Below are positions 1 through 5,007 of a stretch of DNA of 5,007 nt, one piece after another. Both the position numbers and the translations under genes were made by a program. The notes under the pieces were generated by a model. That model saw only the letters and a list, made by a program, of their open reading frames with translations, was not told the DNA's origin and did no database searches. This DNA comes from Aquificaceae bacterium (GTDB taxonomy: Bacteria > Aquificota > Aquificia > Aquificales > Aquificaceae). The DNA is taken from NCBI GenBank assembly GCA_015487365.1, contig WFPT01000176.1:1-5007 (forward strand). Reading direction: 5' to 3'. How positions within the stretch are numbered: the first letter of the stretch is position 1; each line of letters starts with the position of its first letter.

Positions 1-294
1 ACTCCAAAGGGTTGATGGGTAAAGGAGCCAGAAGAAGAATTTAAGTCTAAGCCTTACATCGTTCATGTGCTTTACTTCCCTACGGTTAAAGTAGGGGGAG
101 GAGCTGAACTCCCTTAAACCCTCCTCGGATAGGACCGCTCTTAGACCCAGGAGGGCAAGGGGTAGGTATTCCTTAGGATAGTTACCCCAGTAGTATAGGA
201 ATTTTACGAAGGTTTGGGTGAAGGCAAGCCTGAGGGGTATTCCAAGGAGGCTTACACTTAGGGTTAGGAAGGTTATAAAGTTTAAGAGCTTCAA
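1..294 (-). CDS. Lit-like DUF1461/TIGR01906 family integral membrane protein, N-terminal part (C-terminus cut by window edge)
   Basis: This minus-strand frame is open for 98 codons from a TTG at 294-292 to the left edge. The TTG is the only reasonable start: an in-frame TAA lies two codons upstream (300-298), the next in-frame Met is residue 77, and a good Shine-Dalgarno (GGAGAGG, 309-303) sits 8 nt ahead. The TTG overlaps the coaD stop as TTGA, so translation is probably coupled. Residues 3-24 form a hydrophobic first membrane segment, followed by a loop of about 60 residues. The motif RREVKHMNDV (residues 71-80) then stands just before a second hydrophobic stretch (residues 84-98). A long external loop ending in an (R)E-x-x-H-M-x-D-V motif is how I remember the DUF1461/TIGR01906 family, which includes Lit, the lipoprotein intramolecular transacylase. 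The family usually has about 200 residues and four membrane segments, so roughly half is present. Coding status is well supported; the family name is moderate and the Lit activity is inference. Confidence 0.6.
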   Translation of the reverse strand, partial: MKLLNFITFLTLSVSLLGIPLRLAFTQTFVKFLYYWGNYPKEYLPLALLGLRAVLSEEGLREFSSSPYFNRREVKHMNDVRLRLKFFFWLLYPSTLWS

Positions 295-764
295 GGCTTA
301 AACCTCTCCAAAAGCTTTTCCTTAACAACGGGTGGGACCAAACCGTCCAGATTCCCCCCCAGCTTAGCTATTTCCTTTACGATTGTGGAGCTCAGGTGTA
401 GGTATTCCTGGGAGGGCATCATGAATATGGTCTCTACGTTTGCCAGTTTTTTGTTGTTTAAGGCAATGAGGAGCTCGTATTCAAAGTCCGCAAAGAGTCT
501 AACGCTCCTTAGTATGGCGTCCGCCTTAACCCTCTTTACGAAATCCACCAGAAGGCCGTTAAAACTTAAAACTTCAACACTTTCAACCCCTCTTAGGACC
601 TCCCTCAGCATTAGCACCCTTTCCTCTTGACTAAAACAGGCCTTCTTGGTGTAGCTAACCCCTACCGCCACTATTACCTTTTCAAATATAGAACTTGCCC
701 TCCTTATTATGTCTATGTGTCCGTAGTGGGGAGGGTCAAAGCTTCCAGGATAAACTACCCTCAT
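291..764 (-). CDS. coaD: Phosphopantetheine adenylyltransferase
   Basis: CoaD transfers AMP from ATP to 4'-phosphopantetheine, giving dephospho-CoA and pyrophosphate. This is the penultimate step of CoA synthesis and takes place in the cytosol. The protein has 157 residues, the usual length for bacterial CoaD (about 160). The nucleotidyltransferase motif GSFDPPHYGH is at residues 7-16, in the HxGH form. RSVRLFADFEYE (86-97) corresponds to the usual R-G-L-R-x-x-x-DFEYE substrate-binding segment, and YLHLSSTIVKEIA (121-133) to the C-terminal (I/L)SST/S-x-VKE signature. The ATG overlaps the leuS beta stop (ATGA, 764-761). There is no properly spaced Shine-Dalgarno, so translational coupling is likely. 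The TGA overlaps the TTG start of the next gene. One oddity is Ser87, where nearly all family members have Gly in the RGxR motif. Identification is secure. Confidence 0.96.
   Translation of the reverse strand: MRVVYPGSFDPPHYGHIDIIRRASSIFEKVIVAVGVSYTKKACFSQEERVLMLREVLRGVESVEVLSFNGLLVDFVKRVKADAILRSVRLFADFEYELLIALNNKKLANVETIFMMPSQEYLHLSSTIVKEIAKLGGNLDGLVPPVVKEKLLERFKP
303..309 (-). promoter_or_regulatory. Ribosome binding site deciding the TTG start of the membrane protein gene
   Basis: On the minus strand this reads GGAGAGG, with 8 nt (302-295) before the TTG at 294. It lies inside the end of coaD. It is the only clear, well-spaced Shine-Dalgarno at any start codon in the window, and it supports a gene in a region that has no ATG-initiated frame. 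Confidence 0.7.
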
Positions 765-1597
765 ACCACCAGGTTTAAAATCTTGTTTTCTACGTAGATG
801 ACCTTCTTTAAACTTTTCCCCTCTAAGAACCTCTTTACGTTTTCCAACTCCTTAGCCCTTTTTATGAGCTCCTCCCTTGAAGTCCCCTTTAAGACCTTTA
901 AGGCTCCCCTCTTCTTCCCATTTACTTGAACTACTACTGTAACCTCTTCCTCCTTTAAGTATTCTTCCTTTACTTTGGGGAAGCCTTCATAGGCCAAGAG
1001 CCTACCTTTACCCAGTTTTTGCCAAAGCTCCTCACAGAGGTGGGGGGTTATGGGGTATAGGAGTTTTAGGAGGACTTCAAGGCCCTCCCTCAGGGCCCTT
1101 GGGGATACACCCTCTTCTTTGGCCTTTAAGGTCTCGTTAAAGAGCTCCATCAGACTGGCTATGGCGGTGTTAAACTGGAAGTTCCTTTTTAGGTCATCCT
1201 CATACTTTTTAACGGTTTTATAGACCTTCCTTAGGTATTCCCTATCCCCTCTCCCATCCTTCCCTTCACCTTTTAGGTATTTTAGGTTTTGAACTACAAA
1301 GGTATATAGCCTCTTTAAGAAGCGGTGGGCTCCCGCTATCCCCTCCTCCCTCCACTCAAAGTCCCTTTCGGGGGGTGCGGAAAAGAGTATGTAAAGTCTT
1401 ACAGCGTCCGCCCCAAACTCTTTGAGCATGTCCTCCGGGTCCACCACGTTCTCCTTTGACTTGGACATCTTAGCGCTTTCACCTATACTCTCTTCTATTT
1501 TCTTTAAGAGGTGCTCTAAACCCAGCTCCCTTAAAAGGTGCTTAACGTTGTCCCCTAAGGATATATTCTTTTCCTTTAAGAATTTTTCTACTTCCAT
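761..1597 (-). CDS. leuS: Leucyl-tRNA synthetase beta subunit (C-terminal half of a split LeuRS)
   Basis: This is the C-terminal part of class Ia leucyl-tRNA synthetase, which charges tRNA-Leu. The 278 residues hold KMSKS (43-47) with its typical downstream ENVVDPEDMLKEFGADAVR. Next comes APPERDFEW (74-82) and GAHRFLKRLY, which opens the helical anticodon-binding domain. YPITPHLCEELW (181-192) is the usual end of that domain. The C-terminal domain has VQVNGKKRG (223-231) and the ending KVIYVENKILNLVV. The HIGH motif, catalytic N-half and CP1 editing domain are absent. They cannot lie just upstream, because an in-frame TAA (1609-1607) stands three codons before the ATG and the divergent acyl-CoA synthetase gene begins at 1611. 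The length is close to the 289-residue beta subunit of A. aeolicus LeuRS, so an alpha subunit must be encoded elsewhere. There is no Shine-Dalgarno before the ATG. It is the first gene of the leftward train, with its stop inside the coaD start. Confidence 0.95.
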   Translation of the reverse strand: MEVEKFLKEKNISLGDNVKHLLRELGLEHLLKKIEESIGESAKMSKSKENVVDPEDMLKEFGADAVRLYILFSAPPERDFEWREEGIAGAHRFLKRLYTFVVQNLKYLKGEGKDGRGDREYLRKVYKTVKKYEDDLKRNFQFNTAIASLMELFNETLKAKEEGVSPRALREGLEVLLKLLYPITPHLCEELWQKLGKGRLLAYEGFPKVKEEYLKEEEVTVVVQVNGKKRGALKVLKGTSREELIKRAKELENVKRFLEGKSLKKVIYVENKILNLVV

Positions 1598-1600
1598 AAT
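1595..1600 (+). promoter_or_regulatory. Putative -10 box for the acyl-CoA synthetase-MFS-trm1 train
   Basis: CATAAT matches TATAAT at 5 of 6 positions and lies in the opposite arm of the palindrome. Transcription would begin near 1607, about 4 nt before the ATG at 1611. No good -35 is visible. An alternative is TATATT at 1562-1567, inside the leuS beta coding region, which would give a leader of about 37 nt. The choice cannot be settled by reading. Confidence 0.3.
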
Positions 1601-1610
1601 TTTAAATTAT
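1596..1610. repeat. 15-bp perfect A/T palindrome in the divergent intergenic gap
   Basis: The sequence ATAATTT-T-AAATTAT is two perfect 7-bp inverted arms around a single central T, made only of A and T. It fills the entire 13-bp gap between the leuS beta and acyl-CoA synthetase start codons and takes in two bases of the former. It could be a symmetric bidirectional promoter core, an operator, or both. The symmetry is read directly; the function is inferred. Confidence 0.75.
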
Positions 1611-1611
1611 A
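1606..1611 (-). promoter_or_regulatory. Putative -10 box for the leuS beta-coaD-membrane protein train
   Basis: On the minus strand this reads TATAAT, a perfect -10 hexamer. A start about 7 nt downstream would fall near 1599, giving a leader of only a couple of bases before the ATG at 1597. No convincing -35 hexamer is found 16-18 bp upstream (that region lies in the opposing gene), and there is no extended -10 TG. Position and match support it; the missing -35 lowers confidence. Confidence 0.45.
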
Positions 1612-3236
1612 TGAAAACTGTCAGGGAGCTCTTAGAAAGCTTAAAGAGGTATGGGAAGAAGGTGGCCCTGAGGATGCCAAGGGATGAATCCTTTGAAAGT
1701 TTTTTAGAATACACCTACGAGGAGGTAGTAACCTACTCAAAGGCTATATCCCGTTATCTTTCTTCACTACTGAATAAGGGTGAGAAGGTTGCCCTCCTTT
1801 CTGAAAACAGGCCCGAGTGGGGCATTATAGCCCTGGGGGTAGGATACAACGGCCACGTTCTGGTTCCGGTGGATTTTAGGGCAAACGAATATGAGATAAG
1901 GTTTGTCTTAGAACATTCCGAAAGTAAAATCTTGTTTGCCTCAAAGAAGCTACTAAAAGTTCTTGAAGATTCACCCGTATTAAAGCGGTTTAAAGAAGTT
2001 TTGTGCATAGAGGAGGACTTTGAAAGGATAGTTAAAGAAAACGTGGGCAAGGAATTTAAGTTAAATCCCTTAAAGGGGGAGGACGTTTTTGAAATAGTGT
2101 ATACTTCGGGGACTACGGGTAATCCAAAAGGAGTTATGCTAACCCACAAGAATATAACCTTTGAGGTTCTATCCATTACCAAAACCGCCAAGGTATTCAA
2201 TCCAAATGAAAGGTTCCTATCCATACTCCCCATAAACCACTCCTACGAATCCACCGCGGGATTGTACACGCCCCTTTACAACGGCTGTGAGGTAGTTTAT
2301 AGTCCTTCCATGGTCCCGAGGGTAGTTATAGACCTGGCAAGGAAGGTAAAGCCCACCAGGATGCTCGTAGTCCCCCTCTTCTTGGAAAAGATTTACGACG
2401 GGATAATAAGGAGGGTAAATTCCCAAGGTCTCTTTAAGAAAGTAACCTTTAAACTTTTGTATAACCTTTCAAGGGCCTTCAAGCTGGGTAAGATAATCTT
2501 TAAGCCTTTAAGGGATAAAACGGGTTTTGGAACGGTTAGGACCTTCGTAAGTGGGGCCTCCCCTTTGCCTAAAAGGGTTTTAGAGGGTATGGAAACCTTA
2601 GGTTTTAGCATAATTCAGGGTTATGGCCTTACGGAGGCGGGACCTGTGGTCTCCTTCAACCCCTTGGACAGACCAAAGAATGAAAGTGTGGGTAAGCCCA
2701 TAGAGGGGGTGGAGGTAAAGGTAGTAGATAGGGATGAAAGGGGAATAGGGGAGGTGGTGGTAAAGGGTGAAAACGTTATGAAGGGATACTTTAAGGACGA
2801 GGAGGCCACCAAAAAGGTTTTAAAGGAAGGCTACCTTTACACGGGGGACCTGGGTTACTTCGACGAGGAGGGTTATTTATACATTACTGGGAGGAAGAAA
2901 AACGTTATAGTTACCAAGGGAGGTAAAAACGTTTATCCGGAGGAGCTAGAGGAGCTTCTAATGGAGAGCCCCTTCATCTTTGAATGTGCGGTCGTGGGTA
3001 GGAAGGAGGGGGGAGGGGAATACCCCTTCGCATACATAGTTCCAGACTTTGACTACTTTGAATTTTACTTTTCCAAAAATCCGGACTTTGAGGAGGTCTT
3101 AAAGGTAATTAAAGAAGAGGTAGATAAGGTAAATAGGAGGCTTAGGCCCTTCCAAAGGATTAGGGACTTTAAAGTATTAAAGGAAGAGCTACCTAAGACC
3201 TCCACGAGGAAGGTAAAGAGGTACCTCCTCAGCTAA
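1611..3236 (+). CDS. Long-chain fatty acid-CoA ligase (AMP-forming acyl-CoA synthetase, FadD15/Faa-like)
   Basis: This ANL-superfamily enzyme activates a fatty acid with ATP to acyl-AMP and then transfers the acyl group to CoA. It has 541 residues, slightly shorter than the usual ~600 of this subfamily. The motifs occur in order: P-loop YTSGTTGNPKG (164-174), SGASPLP (314-320), QGYGLTEAGP (336-345), TGDLGYFDEEG (411-421), the hinge region TGRKKNVIVTKGGKNVYPEE (426-445), and the C-terminal PKTSTRKVKR (528-537), whose Lys534 sits where the catalytic lysine of the family lies. The start at 1611 is chosen because family homology begins at MKTVRELLES. The frame is open upstream to 1422, but that stretch is antisense to the start of leuS beta. 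No Shine-Dalgarno precedes the ATG, consistent with a leaderless message. The gene heads a tight rightward train. It may serve fatty-acid recycling or uptake; chain-length preference cannot be read. Confidence 0.93.
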   Translation: MKTVRELLESLKRYGKKVALRMPRDESFESFLEYTYEEVVTYSKAISRYLSSLLNKGEKVALLSENRPEWGIIALGVGYNGHVLVPVDFRANEYEIRFVLEHSESKILFASKKLLKVLEDSPVLKRFKEVLCIEEDFERIVKENVGKEFKLNPLKGEDVFEIVYTSGTTGNPKGVMLTHKNITFEVLSITKTAKVFNPNERFLSILPINHSYESTAGLYTPLYNGCEVVYSPSMVPRVVIDLARKVKPTRMLVVPLFLEKIYDGIIRRVNSQGLFKKVTFKLLYNLSRAFKLGKIIFKPLRDKTGFGTVRTFVSGASPLPKRVLEGMETLGFSIIQGYGLTEAGPVVSFNPLDRPKNESVGKPIEGVEVKVVDRDERGIGEVVVKGENVMKGYFKDEEATKKVLKEGYLYTGDLGYFDEEGYLYITGRKKNVIVTKGGKNVYPEELEELLMESPFIFECAVVGRKEGGGEYPFAYIVPDFDYFEFYFSKNPDFEEVLKVIKEEVDKVNRRLRPFQRIRDFKVLKEELPKTSTRKVKRYLLS

Positions 3237-3238
3237 GT

Positions 3239-4348
3239 ATGTTAAAAAGGCTTTACTTTGGCCTTTACGATACTGGGGAAACTATTTTAAGCGCCTTAGT
3301 CTTTTCAACCTTCTTCCCCCTATACATAACTAAATTTTTAGAGGTAAAGACCTACTCCCTCTTACTCTCTTTAACCTACCTCCTTTCCTTTTCCCTTGCC
3401 CTAAGCTTTGGAAAGCTTTCCGATGAAAGGGGCAAGAGGAAGGAAATGTTTGTCCTCTTTACCTTTGCAACCTCCCTCTTTTGTCTTCTTTTGAGCTTCC
3501 TCCACAAGAGCCCCTACCTTTCCCTCCTTTCCTTCCTCCTCCTTATAGTTTCCCATCAACAATCTTACCTCTTTTACAACACATTACTTTTGCCCCTTGA
3601 AGGAAGGGGGATAGCCTCGGGCTTAGGGGTTTCCCTGGGTTACGTGGGCTCCTCCCTTTCCCTCCTGTTTTTAACCAAACTCTTAAAGCCACCCCTTGCT
3701 TACTCCCTGATAGCCCTCCTCTTTTTCCTCTTTTCTTTACCCTCCTTACTTACCTTGGAAGGCTTTGAGGGAAGGACTAAAATTGAGATTTTAAAAATAG
3801 TTAAAGATAAAAACTTTTTAACCTTGCTCTTTTGTATCCTCTCCCTTACGGAGGTTGCCAACACACTGATTGCCATGATGGGGGTGTATTTAAGGAAGGT
3901 TTATGGTTTTGAAGATGCATTAATTTATAAAACTATTGGACTTTCAGCCTTAGGTGGGGTTATGGGAGGTATATTTTGGGGCCTTTTAAAGGAAAGGGTT
4001 AAAAACAATTTAAAAATCTTTGAAATGGGTTTTTACCTTTGGCTAACCTTCCTAACTTTATTGCCCCTAAGTCCGAGCTCTTTCATTTTACCCCTGGGTT
4101 TCCTTGCAGGCTTTTCCCTTTCACACCTATGGACGATGGGTAGGATTTTAATAGTGGAAGGCTTTAAGGAGGAAGAGGTTAGCACCCGCCTCTCCTTCCT
4201 CTCCCTTTCCGAAAGGCTAGCATCCACCTTGGGCCTATTCCTGTGGTCTTCCTTTTTGCACTTTACAAATAGTTACAGGCTCTCTGTTTTCCTCATGGGC
4301 CTTTTACCCTTGGTGGGTCTTTTGGTCTTTAAAAGGGCCTTAAAATAG
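3239..4348 (+). CDS. MFS transporter, UMF1/Atg22-like family
   Basis: This is an inner-membrane protein of 369 residues with about twelve hydrophobic segments in two halves (roughly 15-172 and 193-366) joined by a charged central loop (173-191). The opening LYDTGETILSALVFSTFFPL (9-28) resembles the UMF1/Atg22 N-terminus (x-YD-W/T-xxS-x...FP-x-Y). The loop 2-3 motif GKLSDERGKRK (58-68) is the standard MFS motif A type. YNTLLLP (113-119) followed by GRGIASGLGVSLGYVGS (122-138) matches the characteristic Y-N-A-x-LP...GR-x-SG-x-G-xx-xGY-x-G region of that family. The ATG is 2 bp after the acyl-CoA synthetase stop with no well-placed Shine-Dalgarno (GAGGT at 3218-3222 is 16 nt away), so translation is probably coupled. 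The substrate is unknown; family members are annotated only as putative effluxers. Linkage to fatty-acid activation suggests, without proving, a lipid-related or amphipathic cargo. Confidence 0.85.
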   Translation: MLKRLYFGLYDTGETILSALVFSTFFPLYITKFLEVKTYSLLLSLTYLLSFSLALSFGKLSDERGKRKEMFVLFTFATSLFCLLLSFLHKSPYLSLLSFLLLIVSHQQSYLFYNTLLLPLEGRGIASGLGVSLGYVGSSLSLLFLTKLLKPPLAYSLIALLFFLFSLPSLLTLEGFEGRTKIEILKIVKDKNFLTLLFCILSLTEVANTLIAMMGVYLRKVYGFEDALIYKTIGLSALGGVMGGIFWGLLKERVKNNLKIFEMGFYLWLTFLTLLPLSPSSFILPLGFLAGFSLSHLWTMGRILIVEGFKEEEVSTRLSFLSLSERLASTLGLFLWSSFLHFTNSYRLSVFLMGLLPLVGLLVFKRALK

Positions 4349-4355
4349 TTTTTTA

Positions 4356-5007
4356 ATGGTAAAGGAAGGAAAGGTTTCCATAAAGCAAATACCCGAAGGT
4401 ATTTTCTACAACCCTTGGATGGAAATAAACAGGGACCTTTCCGTTTTGGTTTTAAAGTATTTGGTCCAAAGGAGGGGGGAAGTTGAAGTTTGTGACCCCC
4501 TGTGTGCCTCCGGAATAAGGGAGCTAAGATTTTTAGAGGAAGTGGGAAACTTAAAGAGGCTGGTGGCGGGTGACCTAAGCCAGAGGGCTATTGACTTTGC
4601 AAAGGAGCTGTTGAGGGGTTATGAAAATGTCTTTTTGTTTAGGGAGGAGGCAAACCTACTTTTAAGGAGGGAGGGAAAGTTTGATTTTGTGGAAATAGAC
4701 CCCTTCGGTAGTCCCGTTCCCTTCTTAGAATCGGCAATAGTTTCCCTAAGAAGGGGTGGGATAATTTCCATAACCGCAACGGACACCGCACCCCTTTCTG
4801 GGAACAAACCCGAAAAGTGTTTTAGGAGGTACGGCTCCTTGCCTTTAAGGAGTGAGTTTATGCACGAGTTTGGCATAAGGATTTTAATAAAAAAAGTAAT
4901 AGAAAGGGGGGCGGAGCTAAACTTGGCCCTAAGGCCCATATTTGCCTACTACCACCGCCACCACTACAAGGTCTTCTTTACAAAGGAGGGGGGAGGAAGG
5001 AAGGCGG
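4356..5007 (+). CDS. trm1: tRNA (guanine26-N2/N2)-dimethyltransferase Trm1, N-terminal 217 residues (cut by window edge)
   Basis: Trm1 uses S-adenosylmethionine to methylate G26 of tRNA to m2G and m2,2G; the A. aeolicus enzyme also acts on G27. Motifs visible in order: NPWMEINRDLSV (19-30), the SAM-binding DPLCASGIRELRF (47-59), AGDLSQRAIDFAK (71-83), the catalytic-type EIDPFGSPVPFLESA (113-127), TATDTAPLSGN (140-150), CFRRYGSLPLR (155-165) and HEFGIR (170-175). This is a very strong family match. The start is fixed by an in-frame TAA at 4341-4343; no Shine-Dalgarno precedes the ATG, which lies 7 bp after the transporter stop. About 390 residues are expected, so the C-terminal domain lies beyond the window. 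No frameshift is seen. Trm1 is chiefly archaeal and eukaryotic, with few bacterial lineages carrying it, which suggests ancient transfer. The reading frame remains open at base 5007. Confidence 0.95.
   Translation, partial: MVKEGKVSIKQIPEGIFYNPWMEINRDLSVLVLKYLVQRRGEVEVCDPLCASGIRELRFLEEVGNLKRLVAGDLSQRAIDFAKELLRGYENVFLFREEANLLLRREGKFDFVEIDPFGSPVPFLESAIVSLRRGGIISITATDTAPLSGNKPEKCFRRYGSLPLRSEFMHEFGIRILIKKVIERGAELNLALRPIFAYYHRHHYKVFFTKEGGGRKA

Noticed and set aside
88..113. Short inverted repeat GGGAG...CTCCC as a possible terminator or hairpin
   Set aside because: It is a 5-bp stem in the middle of the partial membrane protein coding sequence, with no T tract, and is expected by chance in such purine/pyrimidine-skewed DNA.
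385..630. Plus-strand open frame of 81 codons
   Set aside because: It lies wholly antisense to coaD, whose motifs are clear, and its Ser/Leu/Thr-rich translation is typical of a shadow frame.
1422..1610. 63-codon N-terminal extension of the acyl-CoA synthetase frame, starting at an ATG at 1422
   Set aside because: It is antisense to the KMSKS region and N-terminus of leuS beta, shows no relation to the ANL family and has Ser/Phe-rich antisense composition. Family homology begins at the ATG at 1611.
1754..2812. Four minus-strand open frames (1754-2233, 2217-2426, 2393-2611, 2621-2812)
   Set aside because: All are antisense to the acyl-CoA synthetase, with no recognisable domain and no ribosome binding site that stands out; they follow from the low stop density of this purine-rich DNA.
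3218..3222. GAGGT as ribosome binding site of the transporter gene
   Set aside because: It is 16 nt from the ATG at 3239, too far for normal function; coupling to the upstream stop codon is more likely.
4033..4939. Minus-strand open frames at 4033-4227 and 4619-4939
   Set aside because: They are antisense to the transporter and to trm1, both firmly identified, and their products are low-complexity shadows.
1..5007. tRNA or rRNA genes, CRISPR array, IS element, prophage or toxin-antitoxin pair
   Set aside because: All but 22 bases are covered by identified genes, and no direct-repeat array, terminal inverted repeats or cloverleaf-like region was seen.

Overview
The window most likely comes from a hyperthermophilic bacterium of the Aquificaceae (Aquifex/Hydrogenobacter/Thermocrinis group). 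Three things point there: a leucyl-tRNA synthetase beta subunit encoded as a free-standing gene (LeuRS is split in Aquifex), a bacterial Trm1-type tRNA guanine-26 dimethyltransferase (otherwise an archaeal and eukaryotic enzyme, characterised in Aquifex aeolicus), and very dense coding with heavy AGG/AGA arginine, ATA isoleucine and Lys/Glu use. The genus cannot be fixed from this window alone.

Layout: two divergent gene trains meet at about position 1600. Leftward (minus strand) run leuS beta (1597-761), coaD (764-291) and a partial membrane protein of the DUF1461/TIGR01906 (Lit-like) type (294 to the left edge). This last gene starts at a TTG and fills the first 290 bases. Rightward (plus strand) run a long-chain acyl-CoA synthetase (1611-3236), a UMF1/Atg22-like MFS transporter (3239-4348) and trm1 (4356 to the right edge, truncated). 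All three leftward genes overlap by a few bases at their junctions or share start and stop codons; the rightward genes are separated by 2 and 7 bp. Only 22 bases in the window lie outside genes (13+2+7). There is no RNA gene, IS element, CRISPR array or visible terminator.

The divergent gap is a 15-bp, all-A/T perfect palindrome (1596-1610) that abuts one start codon and overlaps the other. It carries a -10-like hexamer in each direction, TATAAT leftward and CATAAT rightward, and there is no Shine-Dalgarno sequence before either ATG. This suggests a compact bidirectional promoter producing leaderless or nearly leaderless mRNAs.

Functionally this is mostly housekeeping: leucine charging of tRNA, the penultimate step of CoA synthesis, fatty-acid activation to acyl-CoA, an uncharacterised efflux-type transporter, tRNA methylation and possibly lipoprotein acyl remodelling. 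CoaD (making a CoA precursor) and the acyl-CoA synthetase (using CoA) sit on either side of the shared promoter, but a functional link is only inference. I see no sign of a novel defence or mobile system.
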